Shown here in pieces: positions 26,898-35,573 of a DNA stretch of 64,000 bases (within the stretch, counting starts at the first letter, position 1; the number at the start of each line of letters is the position of its first letter). Below the pieces are notes generated by a model that was given only the letters and a program-made list of their open reading frames with translations, was not told the origin of the DNA and made no database searches. The stretch comes from Phil1 sp964487565 (lineage in GTDB: Bacteria > Bacillota > Clostridia > Christensenellales > CAG-138), in contig CAZARN010000007.1 of NCBI GenBank assembly GCA_964487565.1, forward strand, positions 74,510 to 138,509, written 5' to 3'. The position numbers and the translations under genes are program-made.

Positions 26898-28184
26898 TTA
26901 TTCGTCTTTTCCGCCCGTCATTATACGCAGGATTTCGCGGTCAGTCTCCGCCATACCCTCGCGCGCGAGCCTGCCGACATTCTTTATCGTTTCATCCACG
27001 CCCTTGGTTATGATGCCGTCCCCGGCATAAAACTGCTGGCCGTTTTTATACATTTCATAGCCGAGAATGCCCGCGTATACCGCCGTGGCGATCTTGGCGG
27101 CGCAGGAGGGTTTCGCCCCGTCGCACACGATCCCGCTTGTGATCGCGACGCCGTTGACGATAGTGTGCGCGATGATGTCAACGCCGGCGCCGTCGATATA
27201 AGCGATGCCCGCAGCCGCGCCGACGCCTGCGCTTACCGCGCCGCAATATGCGGAAAGCTTGCCAATGCCGGTCTTTTGATGGATGGTGACAAGATCGGAC
27301 ACGATGAGCGCGCGCATCAGCTTCTCTGCGCCTGCGCCCGTAAGCTTGGCGTATTCTATCACAGGGAGGCTCGCAGTCATGCCCTGATTGCCGCTTCCCG
27401 ACACGATGACCACGGGCATCTCGCAGCCGCTCATCCTTGCGTCGCTGCCTGCGGCCGCGGCGGCCTGACACCGCGTGTATACGTCGTCTTTCCTTGCAAG
27501 CACGAGCACCCGGCCTATCTGCGCGCCGTATCCGTGCTCGATACCCTCGGCGGATATCGCCGTGTTGAGGCAGACCTGACGCCTTATCGGCTCGCCTATA
27601 TCCGCAAGATCGACCGTATCGGCAAAATCGACTATGTCCGCAACGTTCAAAAGACCATATTCACGGTCGAATTCAGCCTGCTGCTCTCCCTCGTCGACGC
27701 TCATTAGGACCTCGCCGTTCTTCTCCATGCGCACGATGTTCGTATGCGCGTCTGCGATCACGACGCGGGATGTATCCGACCCGCGTGAAATGGTTATGTC
27801 GATATAGAGCGTTTTTGACGAGCGCGCCGGCGTGACGTTTATCTCGCACGAAGCCATGAAATCCGCGATTTTTGCGACGTCCTCGCGCTTTATCCCCGCA
27901 AGCACCTCGAGCTTGTCACAGCTTTTGCCGGCGACTATGCCGGCGCTGACCGCTGCCGGTATGCCCTTGAGCCCGTCCGTGTTCGGCACCACAACGCTTT
28001 TTGCGTTTTTAATGATATTGCCGCACACGTCGAGATCGCATTTTTCAGGCAGCACGCCGAGGATCTCCTCCGCCTTTGCGGCGGCAAAAGCGAGCGCGAT
28101 GGGTTCCGTGCAGCCAAGCGCCACGACAAGCTCTTTTTTCAGTATGCCGCAATATGCGAGGTATTTTTCATCGGTCTTCTTCAT
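26898..28184 (-). CDS. L-cysteine desulfidase family protein (CyuA/YhaM, UPF0597)
   Basis: The 428-residue protein fits the UPF0597/serine dehydratase alpha family. It opens with LKKELVVALGCTEPIALA, has SGSGNQGMTASLPVI in the middle and ends with KPSCAAKIATAVYAG and GDGIITKGVDETI. Conserved Cys residues in GCTEP, CDGAKPSC and related positions probably bind an Fe-S cluster, as in archaeal L-cysteine desulfidase, which splits cysteine to pyruvate, ammonia and sulfide. ATG 28184 has GAGGAGAA upstream. The substrate is not proven. Confidence 0.82.
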   Translation of the reverse strand: MKKTDEKYLAYCGILKKELVVALGCTEPIALAFAAAKAEEILGVLPEKCDLDVCGNIIKNAKSVVVPNTDGLKGIPAAVSAGIVAGKSCDKLEVLAGIKREDVAKIADFMASCEINVTPARSSKTLYIDITISRGSDTSRVVIADAHTNIVRMEKNGEVLMSVDEGEQQAEFDREYGLLNVADIVDFADTVDLADIGEPIRRQVCLNTAISAEGIEHGYGAQIGRVLVLARKDDVYTRCQAAAAAGSDARMSGCEMPVVIVSGSGNQGMTASLPVIEYAKLTGAGAEKLMRALIVSDLVTIHQKTGIGKLSAYCGAVSAGVGAAAGIAYIDGAGVDIIAHTIVNGVAITSGIVCDGAKPSCAAKIATAVYAGILGYEMYKNGQQFYAGDGIITKGVDETIKNVGRLAREGMAETDREILRIMTGGKDE

Positions 28185-28209
28185 GGCTGTTCTCCTCAGA
28201 TGTTTTGAT

Positions 28210-29133
28210 TCAGAAATTTTCCGCAATATACGCCGCGGCTTCATTGGCGGCGACGGCGCCGTCCGCGCAGGCGGTTATCACCTGTCGAAGCGGCGTTACG
28301 CGAACGTCTCCCGCCGCGAAAAGGCCCGGCACCGATGTGCGCATACGCTCGTCGCAGACGACATAGCCTCCGCCGTCAAGCTCGGCGACGCCTGCAAGCA
28401 GCGCGCTTTTCGGCTCCTGACCGACGGCCATGAATATGCCGTCCACCGATATGCTTTTCTCCTCGCCCGAAACGGCGTTCTTCACACGCACGCCCGTCAC
28501 GCGCTCGCCCGGGATTCCCTCGAGCATGACAGGCACCGTCTCCATCACGGTTTCGATGTTGGCGGCGTTCTCCGCCCGCTCGATCATTATCCGCCCGGCG
28601 CGGAATTCGTTTCTTCTGTGGATAAGGTAGACCTTCTTGACTATGCGCGAAAGATACAGCGCATCCTCGAGCGCCGTGTTGCCTCCGCCTATCACGGCAA
28701 CGGTCTTGCCCTTGTAGAAATTGCCGTCGCACGTTGCGCAGTAGCTCACGCCCGCGCCCTCAAAGCCGTCCTCGATGCCCAGCTTGCGCGGCGACGCGCC
28801 GGCGGCGTATATTACTGTCGCCGCGGTGTACGGCTGCTTCTTTGTTTCAACCGTAAAAAGTCCGTCCTCGCCCTTTGCGACGGAGCGCGCCTCGCGCGAC
28901 ACCGTGATAGCGCCGTGCGCGATCGCCTGCTTGTGCATAAGCTCGGTCAGTTCCTGCCCGCCGACGCTTATGAAGCCGGGAAAATTCTCGATATCGCTTG
29001 TGAGCGCGGCTTGTCCGCCGATGAACTGCTTTTCAAAGATCGCCGCGGAAAGGCCCGCGCGCAATGCGTAAACAGCCGCCGTCAGGCCTGCCGGTCCGCC
29101 GCCTATGATGATCGTGTCAAAATCTCTTTTCAT
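28210..29133 (-). CDS. trxB: Thioredoxin reductase
   Basis: The 307-residue flavoprotein has an N-terminal FAD motif GGGPAGLTAAVYALRAG, the redox-active CATCDG (CxxC) and a NADPH-binding GGGNTALEDALYLS block, then GIFMAVGQEP and GLFAAGDVR at the C-terminus. It uses NADPH to reduce thioredoxin. The gene lies 25 nt upstream of the desulfidase family gene, so they may be cotranscribed. Confidence 0.94.
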   Translation of the reverse strand: MKRDFDTIIIGGGPAGLTAAVYALRAGLSAAIFEKQFIGGQAALTSDIENFPGFISVGGQELTELMHKQAIAHGAITVSREARSVAKGEDGLFTVETKKQPYTAATVIYAAGASPRKLGIEDGFEGAGVSYCATCDGNFYKGKTVAVIGGGNTALEDALYLSRIVKKVYLIHRRNEFRAGRIMIERAENAANIETVMETVPVMLEGIPGERVTGVRVKNAVSGEEKSISVDGIFMAVGQEPKSALLAGVAELDGGGYVVCDERMRTSVPGLFAAGDVRVTPLRQVITACADGAVAANEAAAYIAENF

Positions 29134-29220
29134 ACGAAATCTCCTTAATCAATTGATGTTATTATAGCACAGCGGCGGGTATCCTATCGATATATGAACA
29201 AATATATACTGCGCTTGATT

Positions 29221-29248
29221 TTGGAACAATTTTGTATATTATTATACT
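29221..29248 (+). promoter_or_regulatory. Candidate promoter of the DUF308 gene
   Basis: TTGGAA (29221-29226) and TATACT (29243-29248) are 16 nt apart, about 26 nt before the start codon. The region is AT-rich compared with its surroundings. Confidence 0.45.
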
Positions 29249-29273
29249 ATAAGCCGCAAAGGAGGCAATAACT

Positions 29274-29804
29274 ATGTCAGAACTTATGAAGCAGCTTCGC
29301 AAACAAACGCTCGTCATCGCGCTCGCGTATCTCGCGATCGGTTTGCTCTTCGTTTGCATACCGGATATCACCGCGAATGCCGTCGCGATCCTCGTTGCAG
29401 CAGCGCTGCTCATATTCGGCGTCATCAGAATGACGGCGTATTTTGCACGCAGAGGCTCCGGCCTTGTGGACCGATCCGGTCTGCCCATCGGGCTTCTTCT
29501 TGTGATCGCCGCGATCATATTCTTCATCAAACCGTCGCTGCTTGTTTCGATCGTGTATATCATACTCGGTCTCGGCATCGTGGTTAACGGCACGCTCAAG
29601 CTTCAGGCGGGCATCGAGCTTAAAAACGACCAAAGCCGTTATTGGGTCGGCGTTGTGATCGCCGCTGTGGTCGCGATCATCCTGGGCCTTATCGTCGTGT
29701 TCGCGCCCTTCTCGACGGCAAAGGCCGTAACGGTCATGATCGGCGTAAGCATGATCCTGTGCGCCGCGTTCGATATCGTCAGCGCGATATTCTTCATAAA
29801 GTAA
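29274..29804 (+). CDS. DUF308 (HdeD-like) membrane protein
   Basis: The 176-residue protein consists almost entirely of six membrane helices in two repeated halves, with FCIPDITANAVAILV-like and VVFAPFSTAKAVTVMIG segments typical of DUF308/HdeD proteins. HdeD is linked to acid stress in Escherichia coli, and the molecular role is unknown. An AAAGGAGG site precedes ATG 29274. It has its own promoter and terminator. Confidence 0.82.
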   Translation: MSELMKQLRKQTLVIALAYLAIGLLFVCIPDITANAVAILVAAALLIFGVIRMTAYFARRGSGLVDRSGLPIGLLLVIAAIIFFIKPSLLVSIVYIILGLGIVVNGTLKLQAGIELKNDQSRYWVGVVIAAVVAIILGLIVVFAPFSTAKAVTVMIGVSMILCAAFDIVSAIFFIK

Positions 29805-29819
29805 AACACGCTTCTTTTC

Positions 29820-29842
29820 GGGCCGCATTGCGGCCCTTTTTT
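29820..29842 (+). terminator. Terminator of the DUF308 gene
   Basis: GGGCCGC (29820-29826) and GCGGCCC (29830-29836) form a tight hairpin with a 3-nt loop, followed by six T residues. Confidence 0.9.
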
Positions 29843-29904
29843 ATTGCCAAGCATGGGATATTGTGTTAGTATTTGCCGTAGATTTCAGGCTTGGAGGCGG
29901 CAAT

Positions 29905-31032
29905 TTGAAATTACTGCATGGAATATCCGCGTTTGCCAAAAAGGAAACGGTGCTCGTGATCGCAGCCGCGTGCGCGATCGTTTCGATGTTTTTTGTGAAG
30001 CCGGACGCGCTTTATCTTTCCTATATAGATTACCGGGTGCTTTCGCTCCTTTTCGCGCTCATGTGCGTCACCGCCGGGCTTCAGGAATGCGGCCTGTTCG
30101 ACATCCTTGCGCGCAAGCTCCTTTCCGGCAAAAAAAGCGCGTATCTGCTTTCGCTCATCCTCGTTCTGCTGCCGTTTTTCAGTTCCATGCTCGTCACAAA
30201 CGACGTTGCTCTCATAACCTTCGTGCCGTTCGCGCTGCTGGTTCTCGCAATGACGGGCCGGACGGAAAGCGCGCCGTATATAATCGTTCTCCAAACCGTC
30301 GCGGCGAACCTCGGCAGCATGGCGACGCCCGTGGGCAATCCGCAAAACCTTTATCTCTTTGCAAAATACTCGATGGACGCCGGTTCGTTTTTCGCGTGCG
30401 TGCTCCCTGTGGCGGCGCTTTCGCTTCTGCTTATCATACCCGCGGCGCGCATAGGCGCGCACGGCACGATATCGCTTGATCTCGGCAAACACGAACGGCC
30501 GGCCTCGCCGCGGCTCGCCGCAATGTTCGGCGCGCTGTTCGTTCTCTGTCTTCTCTCGGTTTTCCGCGTGCTGCACTATGCCGTTCCGGCGGCCGCCGCG
30601 CTGATATGCTGTCTGGCTTTTTCCGGAAAAACTCTTCGCAGGGTCGATTATCTGCTGCTCGTCACATTCATTTGCTTTTTTGTTTTTTCCGGCAACATGG
30701 GCCGTATAGACGCCGTCAAAACGCTTTTGACCTCGCTGCTCGGGCGCGACGCGCTGCTGACCTCCGCCGCGTCGAGCCAGGTCATCAGCAACGTACCGGC
30801 CGCCGTGCTGTTATCAGGCTTTTCCCAAAACAGCCGCGCACTGCTCCTCGGCACCGACATCGGCGGTCTCGGCACGCCGGTTGCCTCCCTCGCGAGCCTT
30901 ATCTCGCTCAAGCTGTATGCAAACAGCGACGGCGCGAAGCCCGGACGCTATATGGCGCTGTTCATTGCCGCAAACGCAATCGGACTTGCCGTGCTTATGC
31001 CGTTTGCATATCTTTTGCTGTCTGTCCTTTGA
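29905..31032 (+). CDS. SLC13/ArsB-NhaD-type anion or dicarboxylate permease
   Basis: The 375-residue protein has about ten membrane helices. SSMLVTNDVALITFVPF and QTVAANLGSMATPVGNPQNLYLF are the hallmark hairpin motifs of the ion transporter superfamily. A second such repeat is SQVISNVPAAVLL with GGLGTPVASLASLI. The transported ion is unclear. Organic acids are one possibility given the fermentation genes nearby. The frame opens with GTG 29863, but TTG 29905 is preferred because GGAGG lies 7 nt upstream. Confidence 0.8.
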   Translation: MKLLHGISAFAKKETVLVIAAACAIVSMFFVKPDALYLSYIDYRVLSLLFALMCVTAGLQECGLFDILARKLLSGKKSAYLLSLILVLLPFFSSMLVTNDVALITFVPFALLVLAMTGRTESAPYIIVLQTVAANLGSMATPVGNPQNLYLFAKYSMDAGSFFACVLPVAALSLLLIIPAARIGAHGTISLDLGKHERPASPRLAAMFGALFVLCLLSVFRVLHYAVPAAAALICCLAFSGKTLRRVDYLLLVTFICFFVFSGNMGRIDAVKTLLTSLLGRDALLTSAASSQVISNVPAAVLLSGFSQNSRALLLGTDIGGLGTPVASLASLISLKLYANSDGAKPGRYMALFIAANAIGLAVLMPFAYLLLSVL

Positions 31033-31107
31033 CGCGCGGCGACGGATATTGATAAAGCCATCAAGACATGATATATTCCTGTGTAAACAAAAATTCCGGA
31101 GGTCGTT

Positions 31108-31542
31108 TTGAACATTCTCATAAGCGCATGTCTTCTCGGCGTAAACTGCCGCTATAACGCAGACCGTCTCCCGGTCTCAGGCGATGTGCTGAAGCTGATG
31201 GAAAAGCATACGCTCATCCCCGTCTGTCCGGAGGTGTTCGGCGGGCTATCCACCCCGCGCGAGCCTTCGGAGATACGCGGCGTGCGCGTATACGCCAAAA
31301 GCGGCCTCGACGTGACGGACAACTATATGCGCGGCGCGCGGGAAACGCTGAGACTTGCGCGGCTTTACGGCTGCAGGATCGCCGTGCTCAAGGAACGCAG
31401 CCCCTCCTGCGGCGCAGGCGCTGTATATGACGGATCGTTTTGCGGCCGTCTCGTCGAAGGCGAAGGCGTCACCGCGCTCCTTCTCATGAACAACGGCATA
31501 AGGATTTACGGTGAATCAAATTGTTTGGAGATAGACATATGA
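31108..31542 (+). CDS. DUF523 family protein (YbbK-like)
   Basis: The 144-residue protein starts at TTG 31108 behind CGGAGG and reads MNILISACLLGVNCRYNA, the DUF523 signature, followed by PVCPEVFGGLSTPR and LKERSPSCGAGAVYDG. Conserved Cys residues suggest metal or Fe-S binding. The function is not established. Its stop overlaps the start of the aspartokinase gene as ATGA. Confidence 0.88.
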   Translation: MNILISACLLGVNCRYNADRLPVSGDVLKLMEKHTLIPVCPEVFGGLSTPREPSEIRGVRVYAKSGLDVTDNYMRGARETLRLARLYGCRIAVLKERSPSCGAGAVYDGSFCGRLVEGEGVTALLLMNNGIRIYGESNCLEIDI

Positions 31543-32498
31543 AAATTGCAGTTTTGAAATTCGGCGGCACCTCCGTCGCGGATGAAACAGCGCGCGGATG
31601 CGCAATGGAACGCATTGCGGAATACCTGCGCGCGGGATACGGCGTCGCCGCGGTCGTGTCCGCCATGGGAAGGCGCGGGGCGCCTTACGCAACGGATACG
31701 CTCCTCTCGCTCGTGCGGGGCGAAGCGTCGCAGCCCGTGACGCGCGACCTCATCATGTCCTGCGGAGAAACGATCTCCGCGTGCGTATTCGCGGATGCGC
31801 TTTGCGAGCGCGGCATGGCGGCCGTGCCTATGAACGGCATGAGCGCCATGATAAAAACCGACAGCGCCCATCTTTGCGCCGAGGTCACAGGTATGGACAC
31901 CTCCCGTGTGACGGACGTGCTCAACGGCTCCAATGTGGCTGTGATAACCGGTTTTCAGGGCGTATCGCCCGATAACGAGGTCACTACCCTCGGCCGCGGC
32001 GGAAGCGATACGTCCGCCGTGTGCGTCGCGGGTTATCTCGGCGCATCCGAAGCGGTCATCTATACCGATGTTCCTGGCGTTGCGCAGTGCGATCCGCGCA
32101 TTGTGCCCGAAGCGCGCTTTCTCGATGAGATGTCGTGCGCCGATATGCTTTCGCTTGCGCGACTCGGCGCAGGCGTCGTGCATCCCCGCGCGGTCGAAGC
32201 GGCGCTCAGGTTCAACATTCCGGTCTATGTGCGCTCGACGTTTGAAAGCTCGGTCGGCACGAAGCTTGTTCCGAATGCGCCCGAAAAGCCCGGCTTCACC
32301 GGCATTGCGATAAAGCACGACGGCGAATGCGACGCTGTCAGTATGCTCTACCACGGCATGGCCGGGATAGAAGCGCAGGCGCGCGATCTTTTCAAAAATG
32401 CCGGGATCACCGTCGAAGGCGACGCGATCACGCTGCGCGTCAAAAAGGAAGCTTCCGGAGATTGTGCGCGAGAGCTTTATAAGCACTTCGCGCGTTGA
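31539..32498 (+). CDS. Short aspartate kinase with a reduced regulatory region
   Basis: The 319-residue protein has the kinase motifs KFGGTSVAD at the N-terminus, FQGVSPDNEVTTLGRGGSDTSA, YTDVPGVAQCDPR and MLSLARLGAGVVHPRAVE. It phosphorylates aspartate as the first step towards lysine, threonine and methionine. Usual enzymes have about 400 residues with two ACT domains. Here only about 70 residues follow the kinase domain, enough for one ACT-like unit (VSMLYHGMAGIEAQARDLF). Feedback control may therefore differ. It is coupled to the DUF523 gene and followed by a strong terminator. Confidence 0.85.
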   Translation: MKIAVLKFGGTSVADETARGCAMERIAEYLRAGYGVAAVVSAMGRRGAPYATDTLLSLVRGEASQPVTRDLIMSCGETISACVFADALCERGMAAVPMNGMSAMIKTDSAHLCAEVTGMDTSRVTDVLNGSNVAVITGFQGVSPDNEVTTLGRGGSDTSAVCVAGYLGASEAVIYTDVPGVAQCDPRIVPEARFLDEMSCADMLSLARLGAGVVHPRAVEAALRFNIPVYVRSTFESSVGTKLVPNAPEKPGFTGIAIKHDGECDAVSMLYHGMAGIEAQARDLFKNAGITVEGDAITLRVKKEASGDCARELYKHFAR

Positions 32499-32502
32499 AA
32501 CA

Positions 32503-32538
32503 AAAAGCGGGGCCGCCTCAAGTGGCGGCCCCGCTTTT
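32503..32538. terminator. Bidirectional terminator between aspartokinase and lipoprotein genes
   Basis: A 15-bp perfect stem (32503-32517 with 32524-32538) has A and T tracts on both sides. It ends the aspartokinase transcript on the plus strand and the convergent lipoprotein gene on the minus strand. Confidence 0.92.
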
Positions 32539-32553
32539 ATTTTTTACCGTTTT

Positions 32554-33138
32554 TCATTCCGTGGGGAGCGTATATCCCGTGCCGGAATACAGCGCAGTGA
32601 ACAACGCCGTTACGGCGTCGAGGCTCCACGGGAAGGAAGTCGGCGTATAGCCTGCGCTTGAAAGCGTATCGGCTGCGCCGTCCTGCAACAGCGACTGAGC
32701 AGCGGCATATATGTCGCCGAGCTTCTGCTCGAAAGCGGAGGCATGTTCTTCGTCAAGCGCTTCAACGAAGCTCTTTGCCGCAGCGGTTATACTTTCGGCG
32801 CTCAGAACGTACTGGGCGTTCCAGTCAAGCAGCTCTCCGGCGAGTTTTGCCGCTGAAAGCGAGCATCCCGCCGTTGAAGGCTGATAGTTGTCCGACACAT
32901 CCGTGAGGATCGCCGTAAACGCATCAAGCGCCGCCGTTTCATCTACGCCCTGACCGGCTGTTTCGCTCACAGCGGGCGCTGAGGTGTCAACGGGAGCCTG
33001 CGTGGTTTCGGTCGAACCGGCTGCATCGGTCGTGCCCGAAGCCGGGGTTATATCCGTGGTTGTAGTTGCGTTTGAACAGGCGCACATGCAGACAAGCATT
33101 GACGCCGCCGCCACAAAAGCGGCAATTTTCTTGATCAT
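32554..33138 (-). CDS. Putative lipoprotein of unknown function
   Basis: The 194-residue protein starts with a signal sequence ending LVCMCAC. Cys20 is the likely lipidated residue, although the lipobox is unusual. A Thr/Ser/Ala/Pro-rich linker (about 21-65) precedes a helical domain of about 125 residues rich in Ala, with no family recognised. It is probably attached to the outer face of the membrane. Confidence 0.6.
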   Translation of the reverse strand: MIKKIAAFVAAASMLVCMCACSNATTTTDITPASGTTDAAGSTETTQAPVDTSAPAVSETAGQGVDETAALDAFTAILTDVSDNYQPSTAGCSLSAAKLAGELLDWNAQYVLSAESITAAAKSFVEALDEEHASAFEQKLGDIYAAAQSLLQDGAADTLSSAGYTPTSFPWSLDAVTALFTALYSGTGYTLPTE

Positions 33139-33316
33139 TCTGATTCACCCTTTCTTTTCTGTTCGCGCGGCCGCATGCCTGCCCCGCAAAACAGTTTCCA
33201 TATTTTAGTCCGCACCCCTCTTGCCGTCAATCCCCCTCAACGGGCGCATATGGTCCAAAACAGGCTGAATCAGACATGTTTTCGTTAATTATTAAGCTTT
33301 GATGAACATTGCGGCT

Positions 33317-33658
33317 TCAGCGCGAGAAAACGTCGAGCGCCGATACGATCGTATCGAGGAAAGCATCCTCTCCAAACGTGTTTATCTTGAAAAAGACGGC
33401 CTGACTGCCGCCCGAAGTGATGGCGCTTAGGCGCGTCGTGCCGCAGCCGTCCGTCACGAGGGTTATGTTCAGGCTGACGCGGTTGCTGCCTATCATGCTG
33501 TAACGCTCATAAACGCGCACGGCGCAGCGGCAGTTGCCGACATTCATATCGGAGCCGTTTTCATAGCTTGCGGAAGCGCTGTTGTTCATCACAGCGTCGT
33601 CGATCGCAGCCAGTATCTCCTGAAAGCCGCCATGGAGCGTGCGTTCAATTTTTGCCAT
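33317..33658 (-). CDS. DUF6054-like small protein
   Basis: The 113-residue protein has no signal peptide or membrane helix. Its end, SAITSGGSQAVFFKINTFGE, and CAVRVYERYS with NRVSLNITLV resemble the DUF6054 family of Clostridia as remembered. The family has no known function. ATG 33658 begins MAKIERTLHG and follows a GAGG site. An in-frame Met 7 codons upstream lacks one. Confidence 0.65.
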   Translation of the reverse strand: MAKIERTLHGGFQEILAAIDDAVMNNSASASYENGSDMNVGNCRCAVRVYERYSMIGSNRVSLNITLVTDGCGTTRLSAITSGGSQAVFFKINTFGEDAFLDTIVSALDVFSR

Positions 33659-33719
33659 AATCAAAACCTCGCTTTTCAATCAGCATAGCATAATCGGGCG
33701 CGGCTGTCGATATGTCGGC

Positions 33720-33748
33720 TTGACGCGAAAAGAAGCTGCGCATATAAT
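33720..33748 (+). promoter_or_regulatory. Promoter of the tRNA-Leu gene
   Basis: TTGACG (33720-33725) and TATAAT (33743-33748) are exactly 17 nt apart, 19 nt before the first base of the tRNA. Confidence 0.85.
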
Positions 33749-33767
33749 TGTTATTGTTTCGTGATTT

Positions 33768-33854
33768 GCCGGAGTGATGAAACAGGCAGACATAGCAGAC
33801 TTAAAATCTGCCGCCCGCAAGGGCGTGCGGGTTCGAACCCCGCCTCCGGTACCA
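33768..33854 (+). tRNA. tRNA-Leu (anticodon TAA)
   Basis: The acceptor arms GCCGGAG and CTCCGGT pair with one G-T at the end. The anticodon stem-loop GCAGA-CTTAAAA-TCTGC gives anticodon TAA, a long variable arm (CGCCCGCAAGGGCG region) marks a class II tRNA, and the T arm holds GTTCGAAC. CCA is encoded after the discriminator A. Length 87 nt. A promoter and terminator flank it, so it is a single-gene unit. Confidence 0.93.
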
Positions 33855-33872
33855 GCAACGTTACGTTGCGCC

Positions 33873-33912
33873 AATATCGTTGCTCACCTTTTGTGGGCAG
33901 CGATATTTTTTT
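33873..33912 (+). terminator. Terminator of the tRNA-Leu gene
   Basis: AATATCGTTGCTCAC (33873-33887) pairs with GTGGGCAGCGATATT over 15 positions, with two G-T pairs, around a short loop and runs into a T tract. Confidence 0.88.
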
Positions 33913-34059
33913 GCTCGACTTTTAAGTCTTCTTCAAAACCATCCGGTGTTTTGTTGCGTACAGGTGCTTTTTATCAGCAGTAAGTAAGGCACGGCTTTTC
34001 CCGTATCCCGATCTGTGATATTCTAAACGCGAACAATTTTATTATCGAGGTAACATCCT

Positions 34060-34584
34060 GTGCTGAAGCTTATTGAACGGCGCGCCGAATACGTTGACGG
34101 ATACAAAGCGTATTGTCAGGAAGCATATGATAACCATGTTATATATTTTGTTCCGAGCGATCCTGCCCGTATAGACGGCGGCTGGTTCGCGAGGACAAAA
34201 GAATGGTATGACAAAAAAGAAACAGGTCAAATACCCGGCCAGCCCATTGGATTTCATTATTGGGCAGTGGACGGAGACGTTTTTATTGGCGAATTTCAAC
34301 TGCGTACCGAGTTTACGGAAGAAATCATAACAGGTATAGGAAGCATAGGCTACGCCGTTCGGGTGTCGCAACAGGGTAAAGGTTACGGCGCCGAGCTGCT
34401 CAGACAAGGGCTTAAAATCGCAAAAGAACACGGCATGACAAAAGTGCTTCTGAACATCAGCGAATCAAACGCCGTATCGGCACACGTTTGCGAAAAGCTC
34501 GGCGGCAGACTGATGGACAAAATAAGCGCGACCGATCGCGCACAAGGCGATCATGTCATGCGCAGGTATTGGATATATCTTTGA
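34060..34584 (+). CDS. GNAT-family N-acetyltransferase
   Basis: The 174-residue protein has the GNAT acetyl-CoA-binding motif VSQQGKGYGAELLRQGL and the late NAVSAHVCEKLGGRL strand-helix, close to ribosomal-protein or drug acetyltransferases. The substrate is unknown. It starts at GTG 34060 behind GAGGTAA. It uses more AT-rich codons than the genes on either side and sits directly after the tRNA-Leu unit, which may mean recent acquisition. No flanking repeats were found. Confidence 0.8.
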   Translation: MLKLIERRAEYVDGYKAYCQEAYDNHVIYFVPSDPARIDGGWFARTKEWYDKKETGQIPGQPIGFHYWAVDGDVFIGEFQLRTEFTEEIITGIGSIGYAVRVSQQGKGYGAELLRQGLKIAKEHGMTKVLLNISESNAVSAHVCEKLGGRLMDKISATDRAQGDHVMRRYWIYL

Positions 34585-34631
34585 ACGCCCGCGCCGCATT
34601 TGGCTTCGGCCGTCCGCTTTTTGGGCTTATA

Positions 34632-35570
34632 TCAGAGCGTCATGTCGTTGAACTTTTCCGCTTCCTCGTTCGCCGACACAATGTCGCCGACACGCCCGGC
34701 AATGAGGTATCTGTCCCCTATCGGATCATAAAACACCTGTTTCACAAGGCGGAAGTTTTCAATACAGCCGGTGCTCGGCACATGCGTGCGCGGCCCGGTG
34801 CACGGATGCAGGCTGTCGCCGATGAGTATATGACCCTCGTCGTGAAAGGATATTGAATAATCGGCCGCGATCGCCTCCTTGACCTTCTGTTCGAGCGCGT
34901 CAAGGTCAAGCTCCGGCTTCTTGTTTTCGAACACCAGCAGGAAGCCGTGTTTTATATCGCCGTGGTGGCAGCGTTTGAATTCTTCCTCCGGCATATAGAA
35001 CTCCATAAGATCCTCTGCCGTATGCGCCATCTGTCTGTACCGCACGGACTTCGATACGATATTGTATATTTCCTGCGGCTGCGGGCCGAACACAGTCGGC
35101 CGCGTGATTATCACCTCCTCGCCCATGCCGATGAGAAGATTCGCGTTCACATGCAATATCGGATATATTAGGTCAAAATGCTCCACGATGACGCGCTTGC
35201 CGTTCTGCACGGCACGCATTATGGCTTCGGCAAGTATGTGCATCTGCGTGAACGCCGCCTCGAAGCGTATATCAACGTGATATGTATGCGCCTTGAAGAA
35301 GCCGTGGCCTTCTTCATCCTGATCTAGCAGCGGCAGCGGGCGCGTGTTCACGCCGTTATCGTCGTTGGTCAGATCAAGCCCCGGGAACATGCCCTTGATG
35401 AGCATGCTTTTGCCGGAGCCGGACTCTCCGATTATGCCGATGAGCTTGTCATACGGGCTCAAATACATCTGGGATATCTGCATGCCGAGGTCGTATATCC
35501 TGTCGCGTCCTCTCGGCGCAAAAAACACGCTGTACAGGTGGCTCGTCTGCATCCTCGCCGAATATGACAT
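34632..35570 (-). CDS. P-loop protein with an AlaRS second-additional-domain-like C-terminus, linked to citC
   Basis: The 312-residue protein has a Walker A motif GESGSGKS (about residues 48-55) and a Walker-B-like hydrophobic strand VIVEHFDLIYP. Its C-terminal half contains HDEGHILIGDS and CTGPRTHVPSTGC, which resemble the zinc-binding motif of the AlaRS/ThrRS editing-associated domain. It is separated from citC by 3 nt, so it is surely cotranscribed. A kinase or ATPase role tied to the lyase or its cofactor is an inference from position. A GAGGAAT site precedes ATG 35570. Confidence 0.6.
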   Translation of the reverse strand: MSYSARMQTSHLYSVFFAPRGRDRIYDLGMQISQMYLSPYDKLIGIIGESGSGKSMLIKGMFPGLDLTNDDNGVNTRPLPLLDQDEEGHGFFKAHTYHVDIRFEAAFTQMHILAEAIMRAVQNGKRVIVEHFDLIYPILHVNANLLIGMGEEVIITRPTVFGPQPQEIYNIVSKSVRYRQMAHTAEDLMEFYMPEEEFKRCHHGDIKHGFLLVFENKKPELDLDALEQKVKEAIAADYSISFHDEGHILIGDSLHPCTGPRTHVPSTGCIENFRLVKQVFYDPIGDRYLIAGRVGDIVSANEEAEKFNDMTL

Positions 35571-35573
35571 GCG

